DNA of 64,000 bases from WJMT01 sp964599635 (GTDB lineage: Bacteria > Acidobacteriota > Aminicenantia > Aminicenantales > Aminicenantaceae). The notes under the pieces were generated by a model that saw only the letters and a list, made by a program, of their open reading frames with translations, searched no databases and was not told where the DNA came from. The position numbers were made by a program, and so were the translations under genes. The DNA is taken from contig CAZRGM010000052.1 in the NCBI GenBank assembly GCA_964599635.1, positions 1 through 64,000 on the forward strand, in the 5' to 3' direction. Positions 45,290-53,739 of the stretch are shown here, piece by piece (the stretch's first letter is position 1; the number at the start of each line of letters is the position of its first letter).

Positions 45290-46386
45290 GATACGCATCC
45301 TTTGAGCGTCCCTGTTATTACGTCAGACCTTTGACTCTCATTCCCCGCTTTATCACAAGAAGAAACGCAATATTCATATTCCGTTTCTTTTTCAGCAGAA
45401 AAATCATGGAAAATATTCTCTTGGACAGAATCAGGAGTCAACAGAGTAAATTCTTCCTCTCCCTTAATCCGACGCCAGACATTATATCCATGAAAATCCT
45501 CCGCTTTTATTAAATCCCAGGTCAGAGTGATTCGGTCTTTAAAGGCAATGAGAATCAATCCCTCTGGTTTTTCAGGCGGGACCGTATCTTCAACAAGTAT
45601 CTTAATAATTTCTGAGTTTTCACTCTCTAAAAAAGGCGGCTCCTCCGAATCCGAACTTCTGACAAAATACTTATATTCCACACCAAATCCAATCTGACCA
45701 TCCTCATACCTATTCTCATTTACTAAACCATCATTCAATCTACCAAACTCGCCTTCTCTTAAAGATCTATAGATATTATAACCTTTCACATATGCAGGAG
45801 AGGACCCGTCAATATTTCCCTTCGGAGGCTCCCAATCAAGCACCACTTTATCCAAGACCGCTTCAGCTTTTAATCCAAAAGGAGGCCGAGAAACAATCCT
45901 CGGCTTCACAGAGACCGGTTCTTTAAAATCCGATTCCCTTCCTCTTTTATCCAAAGCTTTTATCCCGAAAAAAAATAGGATTCCTTTATAATCAGAGGGT
46001 TTGATTTCAGTACTATACATATAAACCTGGGAATCCTCATGGATCATGTCCTCGAATTTTGAAAAATCACTGCTTTTTATTGAAATTAAAAGTGATGATT
46101 CTTTACTGAATGTTTTTAAATCAACGCTTGGGGGGGACCCCCCCTCATCTTTCTTCTTGTATATCCATATATCCACCTCGGATATATCGGTTAAAGGAGT
46201 CCCATCTAGGTAGGAAATCGGGTTTTTCCATCTTAATATGATTTTTCCGCCACGCTGAAACACTTCCAATATCTCAACTTCCAGGGGAACTTTTCTCATA
46301 GGAGGCAGAAGGGGGCCCTTCCTTCCACAGCACAGTAAGGTTAAAACGGCTAATAAAACAAAAGAAAAAAATGAATATTTTTTCAT
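45286..46386 (-). CDS. Lipoprotein with fibronectin type III domains
   Basis: Lipobox LTLLCC after a short signal, followed by GRKGPLLPP, a frequent start of small envelope lipoproteins. The remainder contains about three FN3-like modules: LRWKNPISYLDGTPL; LDWEPPKG then YNIYRSLREGEFGRLND; LTWDLIKAEDFHGYNVWRR then YEYCVSSCDKAGNES. Function unknown; probably an envelope structural or binding protein. It overlaps the hslU stop by 1 nt, so it lies within the heat-shock protease operon. Confidence 0.8.
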   Translation of the reverse strand: MKKYSFFSFVLLAVLTLLCCGRKGPLLPPMRKVPLEVEILEVFQRGGKIILRWKNPISYLDGTPLTDISEVDIWIYKKKDEGGSPPSVDLKTFSKESSLLISIKSSDFSKFEDMIHEDSQVYMYSTEIKPSDYKGILFFFGIKALDKRGRESDFKEPVSVKPRIVSRPPFGLKAEAVLDKVVLDWEPPKGNIDGSSPAYVKGYNIYRSLREGEFGRLNDGLVNENRYEDGQIGFGVEYKYFVRSSDSEEPPFLESENSEIIKILVEDTVPPEKPEGLILIAFKDRITLTWDLIKAEDFHGYNVWRRIKGEEEFTLLTPDSVQENIFHDFSAEKETEYEYCVSSCDKAGNESQRSDVITGTLKGCVS

Positions 46387-47774
46387 TAAAGAATAAAACG
46401 GCTGAGGTCCTGATCTTCTATGATATCCTTTAATTGTTCGTCCACATAATCCTCATCAATGGTGATTTTTTTTTCAACATTATAGGGGGCGTTGAACGAT
46501 ATCTCTTCCATAACTTTCTCCATAACAGTGTGAAGCCTTCTGGCCCCAATATTTTCATTAAGGCTGTTAATCCTTTCTGCGATATCGGCGATTTTTTTGA
46601 CCGCTCCCTGTTCATATTTGACCTTGACTCCCTCTGTAGCCATAAGTGCTTTGTACTGCTTGAGCAGCGCATTCTCAGGCTCAGTTAATATCCGTATAAA
46701 ATCATTTTTATCCAATGATGAAAGTTCAACCCGGATAGGAAATCTTCCCTGCAGCTCAGGAATAAGATCAGAAGGCTTCGTCACATGGAAAGCCCCCGCA
46801 CCGATAAACAAAATATGATCTGTTTTGACAAGTCCTGATCGAGTGTTGACCGTGGTGCCTTCTATGATTGGGAGAAGATCCCTCTGGACTCCTTCTCGGC
46901 TGACTTCAGGCCCCCGCCCTGCCTCTCTCCCTGATATTTTATCAACTTCATCCAAAAATATAATCCCTGAATCTTCCACTCTCTCCACAGCTATCCTTGA
47001 AACCTGATCCATGTCAATAAGTCTCTGCTGCTCCTGTTCCGTAAGATAATCAACCGCTTCCTTAACTTTGACCCTCCTTGTCTTGGTTTTTCCTCCCAGG
47101 CCTGGAATAATCTCTTGAATGTGTATCCCTATTTCTTCCACACCTGAATTCGAAAATATTTCAAAAGGGGAACTGAATTTTTCTTTGACCTCAATCCGCA
47201 CTTGGCGTTCATCCAGAAGCCCCGCTCTCAACTGTCTCCTCAGCTTCTCTCTGGTATCTTGATATTTAATCTCTCCATTTTTGTCTTCAGATTCAGAACT
47301 GCTCCGGGGTTTTGGAAGAAGAATGTCTAAAAGTTTTTCTTCTGCATTTCTCTCAGCTTTACTTTTGACTTCCTTCATTTTATCTGCTTTGACCATTCCC
47401 ACAGCAATTTGGACCAAATCTCTTATCATGGACTCCACATCTCGTCCTACATAGCCCACTTCTGTAAATTTACTCGCCTCAACCTTAAGAAAAGGAGAAG
47501 AGGTCAGTTTAGCCAATCTTCGTGAAATCTCTGTTTTCCCAACTCCTGTAGGACCTATCATGAGAATATTTTTGGGGGCCACTTCATCGATCAATTCAGA
47601 GGGAAGTTTTCGTCGTCTGTATCTATTTCTTAAGGCAATAGCCACAGCCTTTTTTGCATTTTTCTGACCGATAATATATTTGTCCAGTTCTTCAACAATC
47701 TTTTTGGGAGTGAGTTCAGACTCATCAAAATCTCCCCCTAATACTTTAAAACTATCCGGTAGCTCTATGGCCAT
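46386..47774 (-). CDS. hslU: HslU ATPase subunit of the HslUV protease
   Basis: AAA+ unfoldase that feeds HslV. N-terminal LTPKKIVEELDKYIIGQKNAKKAVAIALRNRYRRR, Walker A GPTGVGKTEISRRLA, pore loop EVGYVGRDVESMIRDLV, the I-domain (about 110-240), Walker B IIFLDEVDKI, ELQGRFPIRVEL, sensor region ENIGARRLHTVMEK and C-terminal DLSRFIL, which docks into HslV. 462 aa, normal. It begins immediately after the hslV stop. Confidence 0.97.
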   Translation of the reverse strand: MAIELPDSFKVLGGDFDESELTPKKIVEELDKYIIGQKNAKKAVAIALRNRYRRRKLPSELIDEVAPKNILMIGPTGVGKTEISRRLAKLTSSPFLKVEASKFTEVGYVGRDVESMIRDLVQIAVGMVKADKMKEVKSKAERNAEEKLLDILLPKPRSSSESEDKNGEIKYQDTREKLRRQLRAGLLDERQVRIEVKEKFSSPFEIFSNSGVEEIGIHIQEIIPGLGGKTKTRRVKVKEAVDYLTEQEQQRLIDMDQVSRIAVERVEDSGIIFLDEVDKISGREAGRGPEVSREGVQRDLLPIIEGTTVNTRSGLVKTDHILFIGAGAFHVTKPSDLIPELQGRFPIRVELSSLDKNDFIRILTEPENALLKQYKALMATEGVKVKYEQGAVKKIADIAERINSLNENIGARRLHTVMEKVMEEISFNAPYNVEKKITIDEDYVDEQLKDIIEDQDLSRFIL

Positions 47775-48317
47775 TTATAATTCCTCTATGGTTATGTGAT
47801 CATTGGTATAAATACATATGTCAGATGTTATTTTCATGGCTTCCTCTGCGATTTTTTTTGCTGAAAAATCCACATTCCTTATCAAAGCACGAGCTGCGGC
47901 TAGAGCATAGGCTCCTCCTGAGCCTATCGCAATGACTCCATCATCAGGCTCCACCACATCTCCTGTCCCAGAAATCAAAAATGAACTCTCTTTATCTGCA
48001 ACCACCATCAAGGCTTCAAGTCTGCGCAAAGCTTTATCCAATCTCCATTCCTTAGCAAGTTCAATGGCGGCCCGAGCAAGATTGCCTTGAAATTCTTCCA
48101 GCTTGGCCTCAAACCTGGAAAAAAGAGCAAAGGCATCAGATGTCGCCCCTGCAAACCCGGCGAGTACTCTACCTTTGAATAAGCGCCTCACCTTGATGGC
48201 TTTTGACTTTAATACAGTCTTATCCATGGTGACTTGACCATCACCGGCAACAACCACCTTTCCCTTTCTTCTTACGCACAATATAGTCGTTGCATGAAAA
48301 AAATCTTGATTTTTCAT
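47775..48317 (-). CDS. hslV: HslV peptidase subunit of the HslUV protease
   Basis: Threonine protease of the proteasome fold; processing would expose Thr of TTILCVRRKGKVVVAGDGQVT (catalytic Thr1 and the G-D-G-Q-V-T signature). Later GGNFA-like and AIGSGGAYALAAARALI match the family. About 180 aa. ATG 48317 is used rather than the GTG at 48320. The promoter at 48330-48358 would start transcription about 5 nt before the ATG and there is no Shine-Dalgarno, so the mRNA may be nearly leaderless. First gene of an eight-gene unit ending with BCCP. Confidence 0.95.
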   Translation of the reverse strand: MKNQDFFHATTILCVRRKGKVVVAGDGQVTMDKTVLKSKAIKVRRLFKGRVLAGFAGATSDAFALFSRFEAKLEEFQGNLARAAIELAKEWRLDKALRRLEALMVVADKESSFLISGTGDVVEPDDGVIAIGSGGAYALAAARALIRNVDFSAKKIAEEAMKITSDICIYTNDHITIEEL

Positions 48318-48329
48318 CACTTCATAATA

Positions 48330-48358
48330 ATAATAAAACGTTCTATAAAAAACGTCAA
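48330..48358 (-). promoter_or_regulatory. Sigma70-type promoter of hslV
   Basis: On the minus strand, TTGACG (48358-48353), 17-bp spacer, TATTAT (48335-48330). It lies back-to-back with the promoter of the divergent gene, the two -35 boxes being 16 bp apart. No CIRCE-like palindrome overlaps it. Confidence 0.65.
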
Positions 48359-48374
48359 TGTTTCTTGTACTTAG

Positions 48375-48403
48375 TTGACGGACAAATCTGGGTGTGTGAT
48401 AAT
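48375..48403 (+). promoter_or_regulatory. Sigma70-type promoter of the B12-mutase-like gene
   Basis: TTGACG (48375-48380), 17-bp spacer, GATAAT (48398-48403) preceded by a TGT extended element. Start of transcription near 48410 excludes the longer open frame that begins at 48290 and supports ATG 48431. Confidence 0.65.
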
Positions 48404-48430
48404 TGTTTTGGTTTCTTAAAAAGCAAAAAC

Positions 48431-50293
48431 ATGGTTAAAGAAAGAGTCTATGGTTTTTTAAAATCAGGAATTGATGCTCATACTTTGGGAATAAGCCATA
48501 TAAGCCAGCTTCTTGAAGAATGCGGTTTTAAAATCTTGATATCAAATGCTGAAATTTCTTCAGCTGTTGATAAGATCTCAAACTTCCATTATTTTGAAAT
48601 CATTAAAAGATGGATCCTTCAAAGCAATATCACCTATCTTGGCTTTAGCTACCGCTTGGATCCGAAACAGGGATTGAACACTTTCGGACGTTTGATCACA
48701 CGGATAGAAAACGACAGAAAACTTTCACCTAAAACACAAGGGGTTATTAAAAAAATAAGCTTTGCCGGTCTCCCAGAAGCCTGCGATCTTATAAAAAAAG
48801 AGTTTGGAGATCGATTTCAAACATTCAAAGGAGACGAAACTCCTATAGAGACACTCAAAAAACTGGACGTCCCCGAAGCTCTTATTCCAAAATCAATTCA
48901 AGAAAGCTCCATATACGATCAAATGAGGCTTGAATTCGGGGATAAAATAATAAAAGAAGAAAAACATAAGCTGATTCCTCAACTCCCTGATTATGACTAT
49001 AAAGACTATGGTACGGCTAAAGACCATCTCTTAAAACGTCTGAAAGCGGCTAAAAACCATAACCAACTGCCTCTGACTAGAGTCCATGTTGGCCCTTACC
49101 TTGAAGATAGAGAAAAAGCTCTGGCGCTGTTCTCAGAATGGCTTAAAAAGCTTTCCCATACAAAATATCTTGATATTGTTTCCGTGGGTTCTTCCCAACT
49201 AAGCCAGTCTCACTTTGGAGAAAATTGGGAAGGCCTGCCTAATGGAGGCGGAATTCCCTTTAATAATGAACTGGAGCTTCAAGCAATTCGAGAGGATTCG
49301 TCCCCAATGTTGGTGAGGGCTTATTCGGCAACAAAAAATATAGCCTCTATGGCCTATGTCCTTGAGAAAAATCTCAACATGGCTTGGCATGCTCTCTCTT
49401 TGTGGTGGTTCAATAAAATAGACGGCCGGGGGCCTCTCAGTGTCAAGCAGGGGCTATCTGAACACCTGGAAGCCATCAAATTTATTGCCCGTGTCCAAAA
49501 ACCTTTTGAGCCTAATATCCCTCATCACTTCGCATTTAGAGGTGCAGATGATGTCACCTATGTGGTCTCCGCCTATCTCGCCGCAAAAACAGCAAAAAGT
49601 CTAGGAATTAAAATCTTGATCCTCCAAAATATGCTCAATACTCCAAAATCAACATGGGGAGTTAGGGATTTAGTCAAAGCACGCGTTCTCCTGAAGCTGT
49701 TGGGAACTTTGGAGGATAGAAATTTCAAGATCATTTATCAGCCTCGGGCTGGTTTAGATTATTTTTCCCCAGATATAGAAAAAGCAAAAAGCCAACTTGC
49801 CGCTGTCACAGCCCTCATGTCAGATGTTGAACCAGAAAAACCTGAAAGCCCGCCCATCATTCATGTGGTGAGCTACTCAGAAGCTTTATTCCTAGCTACA
49901 CCTGAAGTCATCAATGAAAGCATCCAGATTACCAAAGCTTCTCTAAAAAATTATCCGGAATACAGAAAAGAAAAAGGGATTTTTGATATTATATCAAGTC
50001 CCGAAATAAAAAGTGAAATCCAGGAACTGTTTGATGAATCAAAAACCATGATATCCCATATGCAAAAAAATATAAAAAACCTATATTCAAGTGATGGACT
50101 CTACAGAGCTTTTAAATCAGGGTATTTCCCAGTGCCTTTTCTCTGGGAATGCCGCGGTGAATTTTCGAATGCTGTCAAGTGGAACATCAGACTCATTAAA
50201 GGTGGAATCCATGTGGTCAATAAAAAAAGAAAAAAAATGCCGATGGTTCAACGGCTTCATCTCGTCAAAAATTTGATGACGAAAGGAAATTAG
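48431..50293 (+). CDS. Cobalamin-binding, glutamate-mutase-like protein of unknown specificity
   Basis: About 620 aa. The N-terminus has a B12-binding-domain pattern: DAHTLG (residues 15-20, matching D-x-H-x-x-G), then LLEECGFKILI and ITYLGFSYRLDP. The C-terminal half resembles the barrel of glutamate mutase epsilon: FRGADDVTYVVSAYLAAKTAKSLGIKILILQNML, a VRDLVKARVLLKLL helix and IIYQPRAGLDYFSPDIEKAKSQLAAV. The barrel's usual substrate-binding residues are not obviously kept. Known B12 mutases usually split these parts or fuse them in the other order. ATG 48431 is set by the upstream promoter; no Shine-Dalgarno. Reaction not assigned. Confidence 0.6.
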   Translation: MVKERVYGFLKSGIDAHTLGISHISQLLEECGFKILISNAEISSAVDKISNFHYFEIIKRWILQSNITYLGFSYRLDPKQGLNTFGRLITRIENDRKLSPKTQGVIKKISFAGLPEACDLIKKEFGDRFQTFKGDETPIETLKKLDVPEALIPKSIQESSIYDQMRLEFGDKIIKEEKHKLIPQLPDYDYKDYGTAKDHLLKRLKAAKNHNQLPLTRVHVGPYLEDREKALALFSEWLKKLSHTKYLDIVSVGSSQLSQSHFGENWEGLPNGGGIPFNNELELQAIREDSSPMLVRAYSATKNIASMAYVLEKNLNMAWHALSLWWFNKIDGRGPLSVKQGLSEHLEAIKFIARVQKPFEPNIPHHFAFRGADDVTYVVSAYLAAKTAKSLGIKILILQNMLNTPKSTWGVRDLVKARVLLKLLGTLEDRNFKIIYQPRAGLDYFSPDIEKAKSQLAAVTALMSDVEPEKPESPPIIHVVSYSEALFLATPEVINESIQITKASLKNYPEYRKEKGIFDIISSPEIKSEIQELFDESKTMISHMQKNIKNLYSSDGLYRAFKSGYFPVPFLWECRGEFSNAVKWNIRLIKGGIHVVNKKRKKMPMVQRLHLVKNLMTKGN

Positions 50294-50307
50294 TATTCTT
50301 CAATCCA

Positions 50308-51534
50308 TCAGTCTGCGATATAACCCTGGCGGTATGTAACTCGATAGTTTTCTCCTGGTACTCTCACTTCAATATTTTTGAATTGCTCATCTCTAACATA
50401 ATTTTTAGGAGAATAATAGATAAGATAATACTGTTTAAAAGATTCTACAGCTTTTTTCATCAGCCAGTCCGGTCTGTTGGAGCTTTCTATATATCCTCCA
50501 GTTGCATCAGCCATCTGTTTGAATGCACTGAATATATCCTCAGATTTTTCCTGAAAAATCACTCCCGGGACAACATCAAAACTTCGGGATATAAACAAAA
50601 AATGGATGGAAATAGATAGGTCGGCATAAATCTTCTTGACCTTTTCTACATCAAATGTAATGTCTCTTCTATAAAAATCCATAATCCCAGAAAGAGTCTG
50701 TTCCATATTTGGCCTATCCTGATAAAGTGACATATACTGAGTTAATATTTTGGGATCAATCTGAGGAATGTATTCATTTTGATAAAACAAAAATACATTT
50801 TTCTGACCTTTTTCATCTCCTAGAATTTTCGCAAAATCAACCATCTTCTCCTGGCTGACAAATCTGATTCCCTCAAGCCTTTCTAAAATGTACTGATATC
50901 TCATGATTTTCTCATCAGGCGTCCAGTCTTGATGCTGCAGAGTGCTTGATTCTTCTCTTGTAAAAATACTTTCTCTCTGCTCAAGGGAAGCTGATAGAGA
51001 CGCCGCAAGTCCAGTCAGCTCACGAATCATACTTCGGTACTCTTGACTGCCCATCAGGGCATCCTTCCTTAAAATCCCTGTCAACTGCTTGACAACTTCA
51101 TCCCTAGACTTAAGTTCTAAAGCCTTTCTTCTTAATCTATAAGAGCTGATTGGAGTGATCACTACCATTTCATCACCCGGATAGATAACATTTTTCAGGA
51201 AATACTCAACAGCCTCCCCAACCCGGGGATCATATTCAGATATCTCAAAAAAAAGATAAAAAAACCTAGATGTATTTGGAGAAAATCTTCTTTTCTCATC
51301 CTTTCGGGTGACATTTCTCTCATTGATCAGATAAACCGCCTGAATTTCTTGTTTTTTGCCATCCTCATAGACCTTAAAATCATCTATAGTCAAATTATCT
51401 ACAAAAGAATGATCTTTATAAACTCTAACACTCACCTCAATATTAACAACAAGTGACTCTTCGGCTATTTGCTGGGAAAAACCAGACATGAATGAAAAAA
51501 TAAAAATAATGATAAATATTAACTTTATTTTCAT
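50308..51534 (-). CDS. VWFA-related domain protein (Acidobacteria-type)
   Basis: Exported protein of about 408 aa with a signal peptide (IFIIIFIFSFMSGFSQQ). The mature start VVNIEVSVRVYKDHSFVDNLTIDDFKVYEDGKKQEI is characteristic of the VWFA-related family abundant in Acidobacteria and relatives. A Rossmann-like VWA core follows (FFYLFFEISEYD in place of the usual DxSxS, so the MIDAS looks incomplete). The end is YYLIYYSPKN and IEVRVPGENYRVTYRQGYI. AAGGAG precedes ATG. Role unknown. Confidence 0.8.
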   Translation of the reverse strand: MKIKLIFIIIFIFSFMSGFSQQIAEESLVVNIEVSVRVYKDHSFVDNLTIDDFKVYEDGKKQEIQAVYLINERNVTRKDEKRRFSPNTSRFFYLFFEISEYDPRVGEAVEYFLKNVIYPGDEMVVITPISSYRLRRKALELKSRDEVVKQLTGILRKDALMGSQEYRSMIRELTGLAASLSASLEQRESIFTREESSTLQHQDWTPDEKIMRYQYILERLEGIRFVSQEKMVDFAKILGDEKGQKNVFLFYQNEYIPQIDPKILTQYMSLYQDRPNMEQTLSGIMDFYRRDITFDVEKVKKIYADLSISIHFLFISRSFDVVPGVIFQEKSEDIFSAFKQMADATGGYIESSNRPDWLMKKAVESFKQYYLIYYSPKNYVRDEQFKNIEVRVPGENYRVTYRQGYIAD

Positions 51535-51551
51535 CGCATCACTCCTTCAGA

Positions 51552-51580
51552 CTAATAACAGTAAACTTAAAAAATGTCAA
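51552..51580 (-). promoter_or_regulatory. Candidate promoter of the VWFA-related gene
   Basis: On the minus strand, TTGACA (51580-51575), 17-bp spacer, TATTAG (51557-51552), about 18 bp from the ATG. Confidence 0.5.
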
Positions 51581-51643
51581 TAAAACAACCCTAAATCAAA
51601 ACTTACTGTTGATTATAATTCAAATTATTATTATCTTAATGGA

Positions 51644-53341
51644 ATGAGAAAAAATAAAGATATGACTCTGGATTTTATCAGAACCCGAATCGAATCAGAT
51701 ATCAAAAATAACAAAAATCAAGGAAGAGTGCATACTCGTTTTCCCCCGGAACCCAACGGTTATCTTCACATTGGTCATGCCAAGTCTATCTGTCTTAATT
51801 TTGGTCTTGCAGAAGAATACAAAGGGAAATGCAACCTCCGTTTTGATGATACAAATCCATGCAAAGAAGAAGTGGAATACGTTGAATCCATCAAAAAAGA
51901 TGTGCGATGGCTTGGATTTGACTGGGAAGACCGTGAATATTACGCCTCAGATTATTTTGATCAGCTTTATGAATACGCGGTGCAATTGATAAAATCAGGA
52001 AAAGCCTATGTCTGCGACCTAAGCACCGAAGAAATCAAGCAATACAGAGGGACTCTGACAAAACCAGGAAAAGAAAGCCCTTACAGAAACCGTTCGCTAG
52101 AAGAGAATCTAGCCCTCTTTGAAAGAATGCGTCGAGGAGAATTTAAAGATGGAGAGAGAGTACTTCGAGCTAAAATCGATATGGCATCTCCGAATTTGAA
52201 CATGAGAGATCCAGTGATCTTTAGAATCCTTCACTCTTCCCATCATCGAACAGGAGACAAATGGTGCATTTATCCTATGTATGACTTTGCTCATGGTCTT
52301 TGTGACTCTATCGAAGGGATCACTCATTCTCTCTGCACTCTCGAATTTGAAGACCACAGACCTTTATACGACTGGTTTCTGGAAGAGCTGGATGTATTTC
52401 GTTCCCAACAGATTGAATTCGCCCGACTTAATTTAAGTTTCACTGTCATGAGCAAAAGAAAACTTCTTGAATTGGTGAAAGAAGGACTCGTGAGCGGATG
52501 GGACGACCCCCGGATGCCCACGATCTCAGGCCTCAGACGCCGCGGCTACACCCCTGAATCCATCCGTGACTTCTGCGACAGGATAGGTTTGGCTAAAAGA
52601 GAAAGCGTCGTTGACATAGAGTTGCTGGAACACTGTCTTCGTGAGGATCAGAATAAAAAAGCCCAACGAGTGATGGCTGTTCTCGACCCAATTGAAATCA
52701 TTATAGACAACTACCCCGAAGGAAAGGTGGAACAGCTGGAAGCTGAAAATAATCCTGAAGACGAGAGCATGGGAAAAAGAAAAATACCTTTTTCACGACA
52801 CATATATATTGAAAAAGAAGATTTCTGTGAAAACCCGCACAAGAAATACTTCCGTCTGGCTCCCGGCTTGGAGGTCAGGCTCAAGCATGCTTACTATATA
52901 AAATACAAACGGGCTTTTAAGGATAAAAACACAGGCGAAATAAAAAGGATTCACTGCACCTATGATCCTGAGACAAAAGGAGGATGGTCTAAGGACGGAA
53001 GAAAAGTAAAGGGAACCCTTCATTGGGTATCAGCCCCTCAAGCCATCCAAGCTGAAATAAGACTCTATGAAAATCTCTTTAAAACCAAAAATCCCTTAGA
53101 TGTCAACGATGGCGAAAATTTTAAGAAAAATCTGAATTCCAAATCACTAAAAATCCTTCATTCATGCCAGCTGGAGCCCTCTGTATCCAATGCCAAAACT
53201 GGGGACCGCTTCCAATTCTTAAGAAAAGGTTACTTTTGTGTTGATCCTGATTCAAAAAATGGCAATCTTGTTTTTAATCGAACCGTTTCATTGAGAGACA
53301 CCTGGACAAAAATTATAAAAAAGCAGAAAAAGGAACAGTAA
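51644..53341 (+). CDS. glnS: Glutaminyl-tRNA synthetase
   Basis: Class I synthetase charging tRNA-Gln. HIGH motif PNGYLHIGHAKS with CLNFGLAEEYKGKCNLRFDDTNP, typical of GlnRS rather than GluRS; TIxGLRRRGYTPESIRDFCDRIGLAKRES; VMSKRKL as the KMSKS equivalent; and a C-terminal anticodon-binding beta-barrel domain. 565 aa, close to E. coli GlnRS. Presence of GlnRS suggests the organism does not rely on the GatCAB route for Gln-tRNA. ATG 51644 has no good Shine-Dalgarno; ATG 51662 (M7) is an alternative. Confidence 0.96.
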   Translation: MRKNKDMTLDFIRTRIESDIKNNKNQGRVHTRFPPEPNGYLHIGHAKSICLNFGLAEEYKGKCNLRFDDTNPCKEEVEYVESIKKDVRWLGFDWEDREYYASDYFDQLYEYAVQLIKSGKAYVCDLSTEEIKQYRGTLTKPGKESPYRNRSLEENLALFERMRRGEFKDGERVLRAKIDMASPNLNMRDPVIFRILHSSHHRTGDKWCIYPMYDFAHGLCDSIEGITHSLCTLEFEDHRPLYDWFLEELDVFRSQQIEFARLNLSFTVMSKRKLLELVKEGLVSGWDDPRMPTISGLRRRGYTPESIRDFCDRIGLAKRESVVDIELLEHCLREDQNKKAQRVMAVLDPIEIIIDNYPEGKVEQLEAENNPEDESMGKRKIPFSRHIYIEKEDFCENPHKKYFRLAPGLEVRLKHAYYIKYKRAFKDKNTGEIKRIHCTYDPETKGGWSKDGRKVKGTLHWVSAPQAIQAEIRLYENLFKTKNPLDVNDGENFKKNLNSKSLKILHSCQLEPSVSNAKTGDRFQFLRKGYFCVDPDSKNGNLVFNRTVSLRDTWTKIIKKQKKEQ

Positions 53342-53425
53342 GGCCCAACCTTAACTGAATTTCAACGAATTCATTGACAGAGCTGGATACATTTAATATT
53401 CTTATAATATTCTTATTTCAATAAG
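53342..53425. other. Short spacer after glnS, nothing recognised
   Basis: AT-rich; no clear terminator hairpin. The rest of the 398-bp gap to serC is repeat copy E plus about 60 bp of leader. Confidence 0.4.
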
Positions 53426-53677
53426 CTTGGATTATTCACGAGTCAAGATTGCTGCAGGTGCGAGGCACAAGGCATGAAGGTGTTGGCTTTCACTGCGAAT
53501 GCCTTGATACGAAGCAGATGCCGTGAGATTGGCTCGCCTGAAAAGTAAAAAAATGGCGACTCAAATAAAAAAGGCTAACCAAAAAAATGTTCCATTCATT
53601 GTTCTTAAAAAAATCATGCAGCTCGCTTGAAATGAAATAATCATGGATAGTTCGCTATTTTTTTATGAAGTGTTCAG
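53426..53677 (+). repeat. Dispersed repeat, copy E (full length)
   Basis: P1 left CTTGGATTATTCAC and right TTATGAAGTGTTCAG pair with several G-T positions that would be G-U wobbles in RNA. P2 contains CAAGGCAT (53468-53475) and ATGCCTTG (53499-53506). Conserved single-stranded blocks TGCGAGGC, CACTGCGA and CGAAGCAGATG match copy D. Linker GCTCGCCTGAAAAGTAAAA. P3 arms at 53547-53560 and 53650-53664 carry one wobble and one mismatch, with an 89-nt loop. Confidence 0.8.
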
Positions 53678-53739
53678 GTAAATAAGTTAAATTCAAATGT
53701 CAGACATAAAACAAATTAACCATTAGAGGAGAAGCAATC

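Noticed and set aside
48290..48430. N-terminal 47-codon extension of the B12-mutase-like protein
   Set aside because: It overlaps the hslV start and both promoters; the predicted transcript begins near 48410, so ATG 48431 is preferred.
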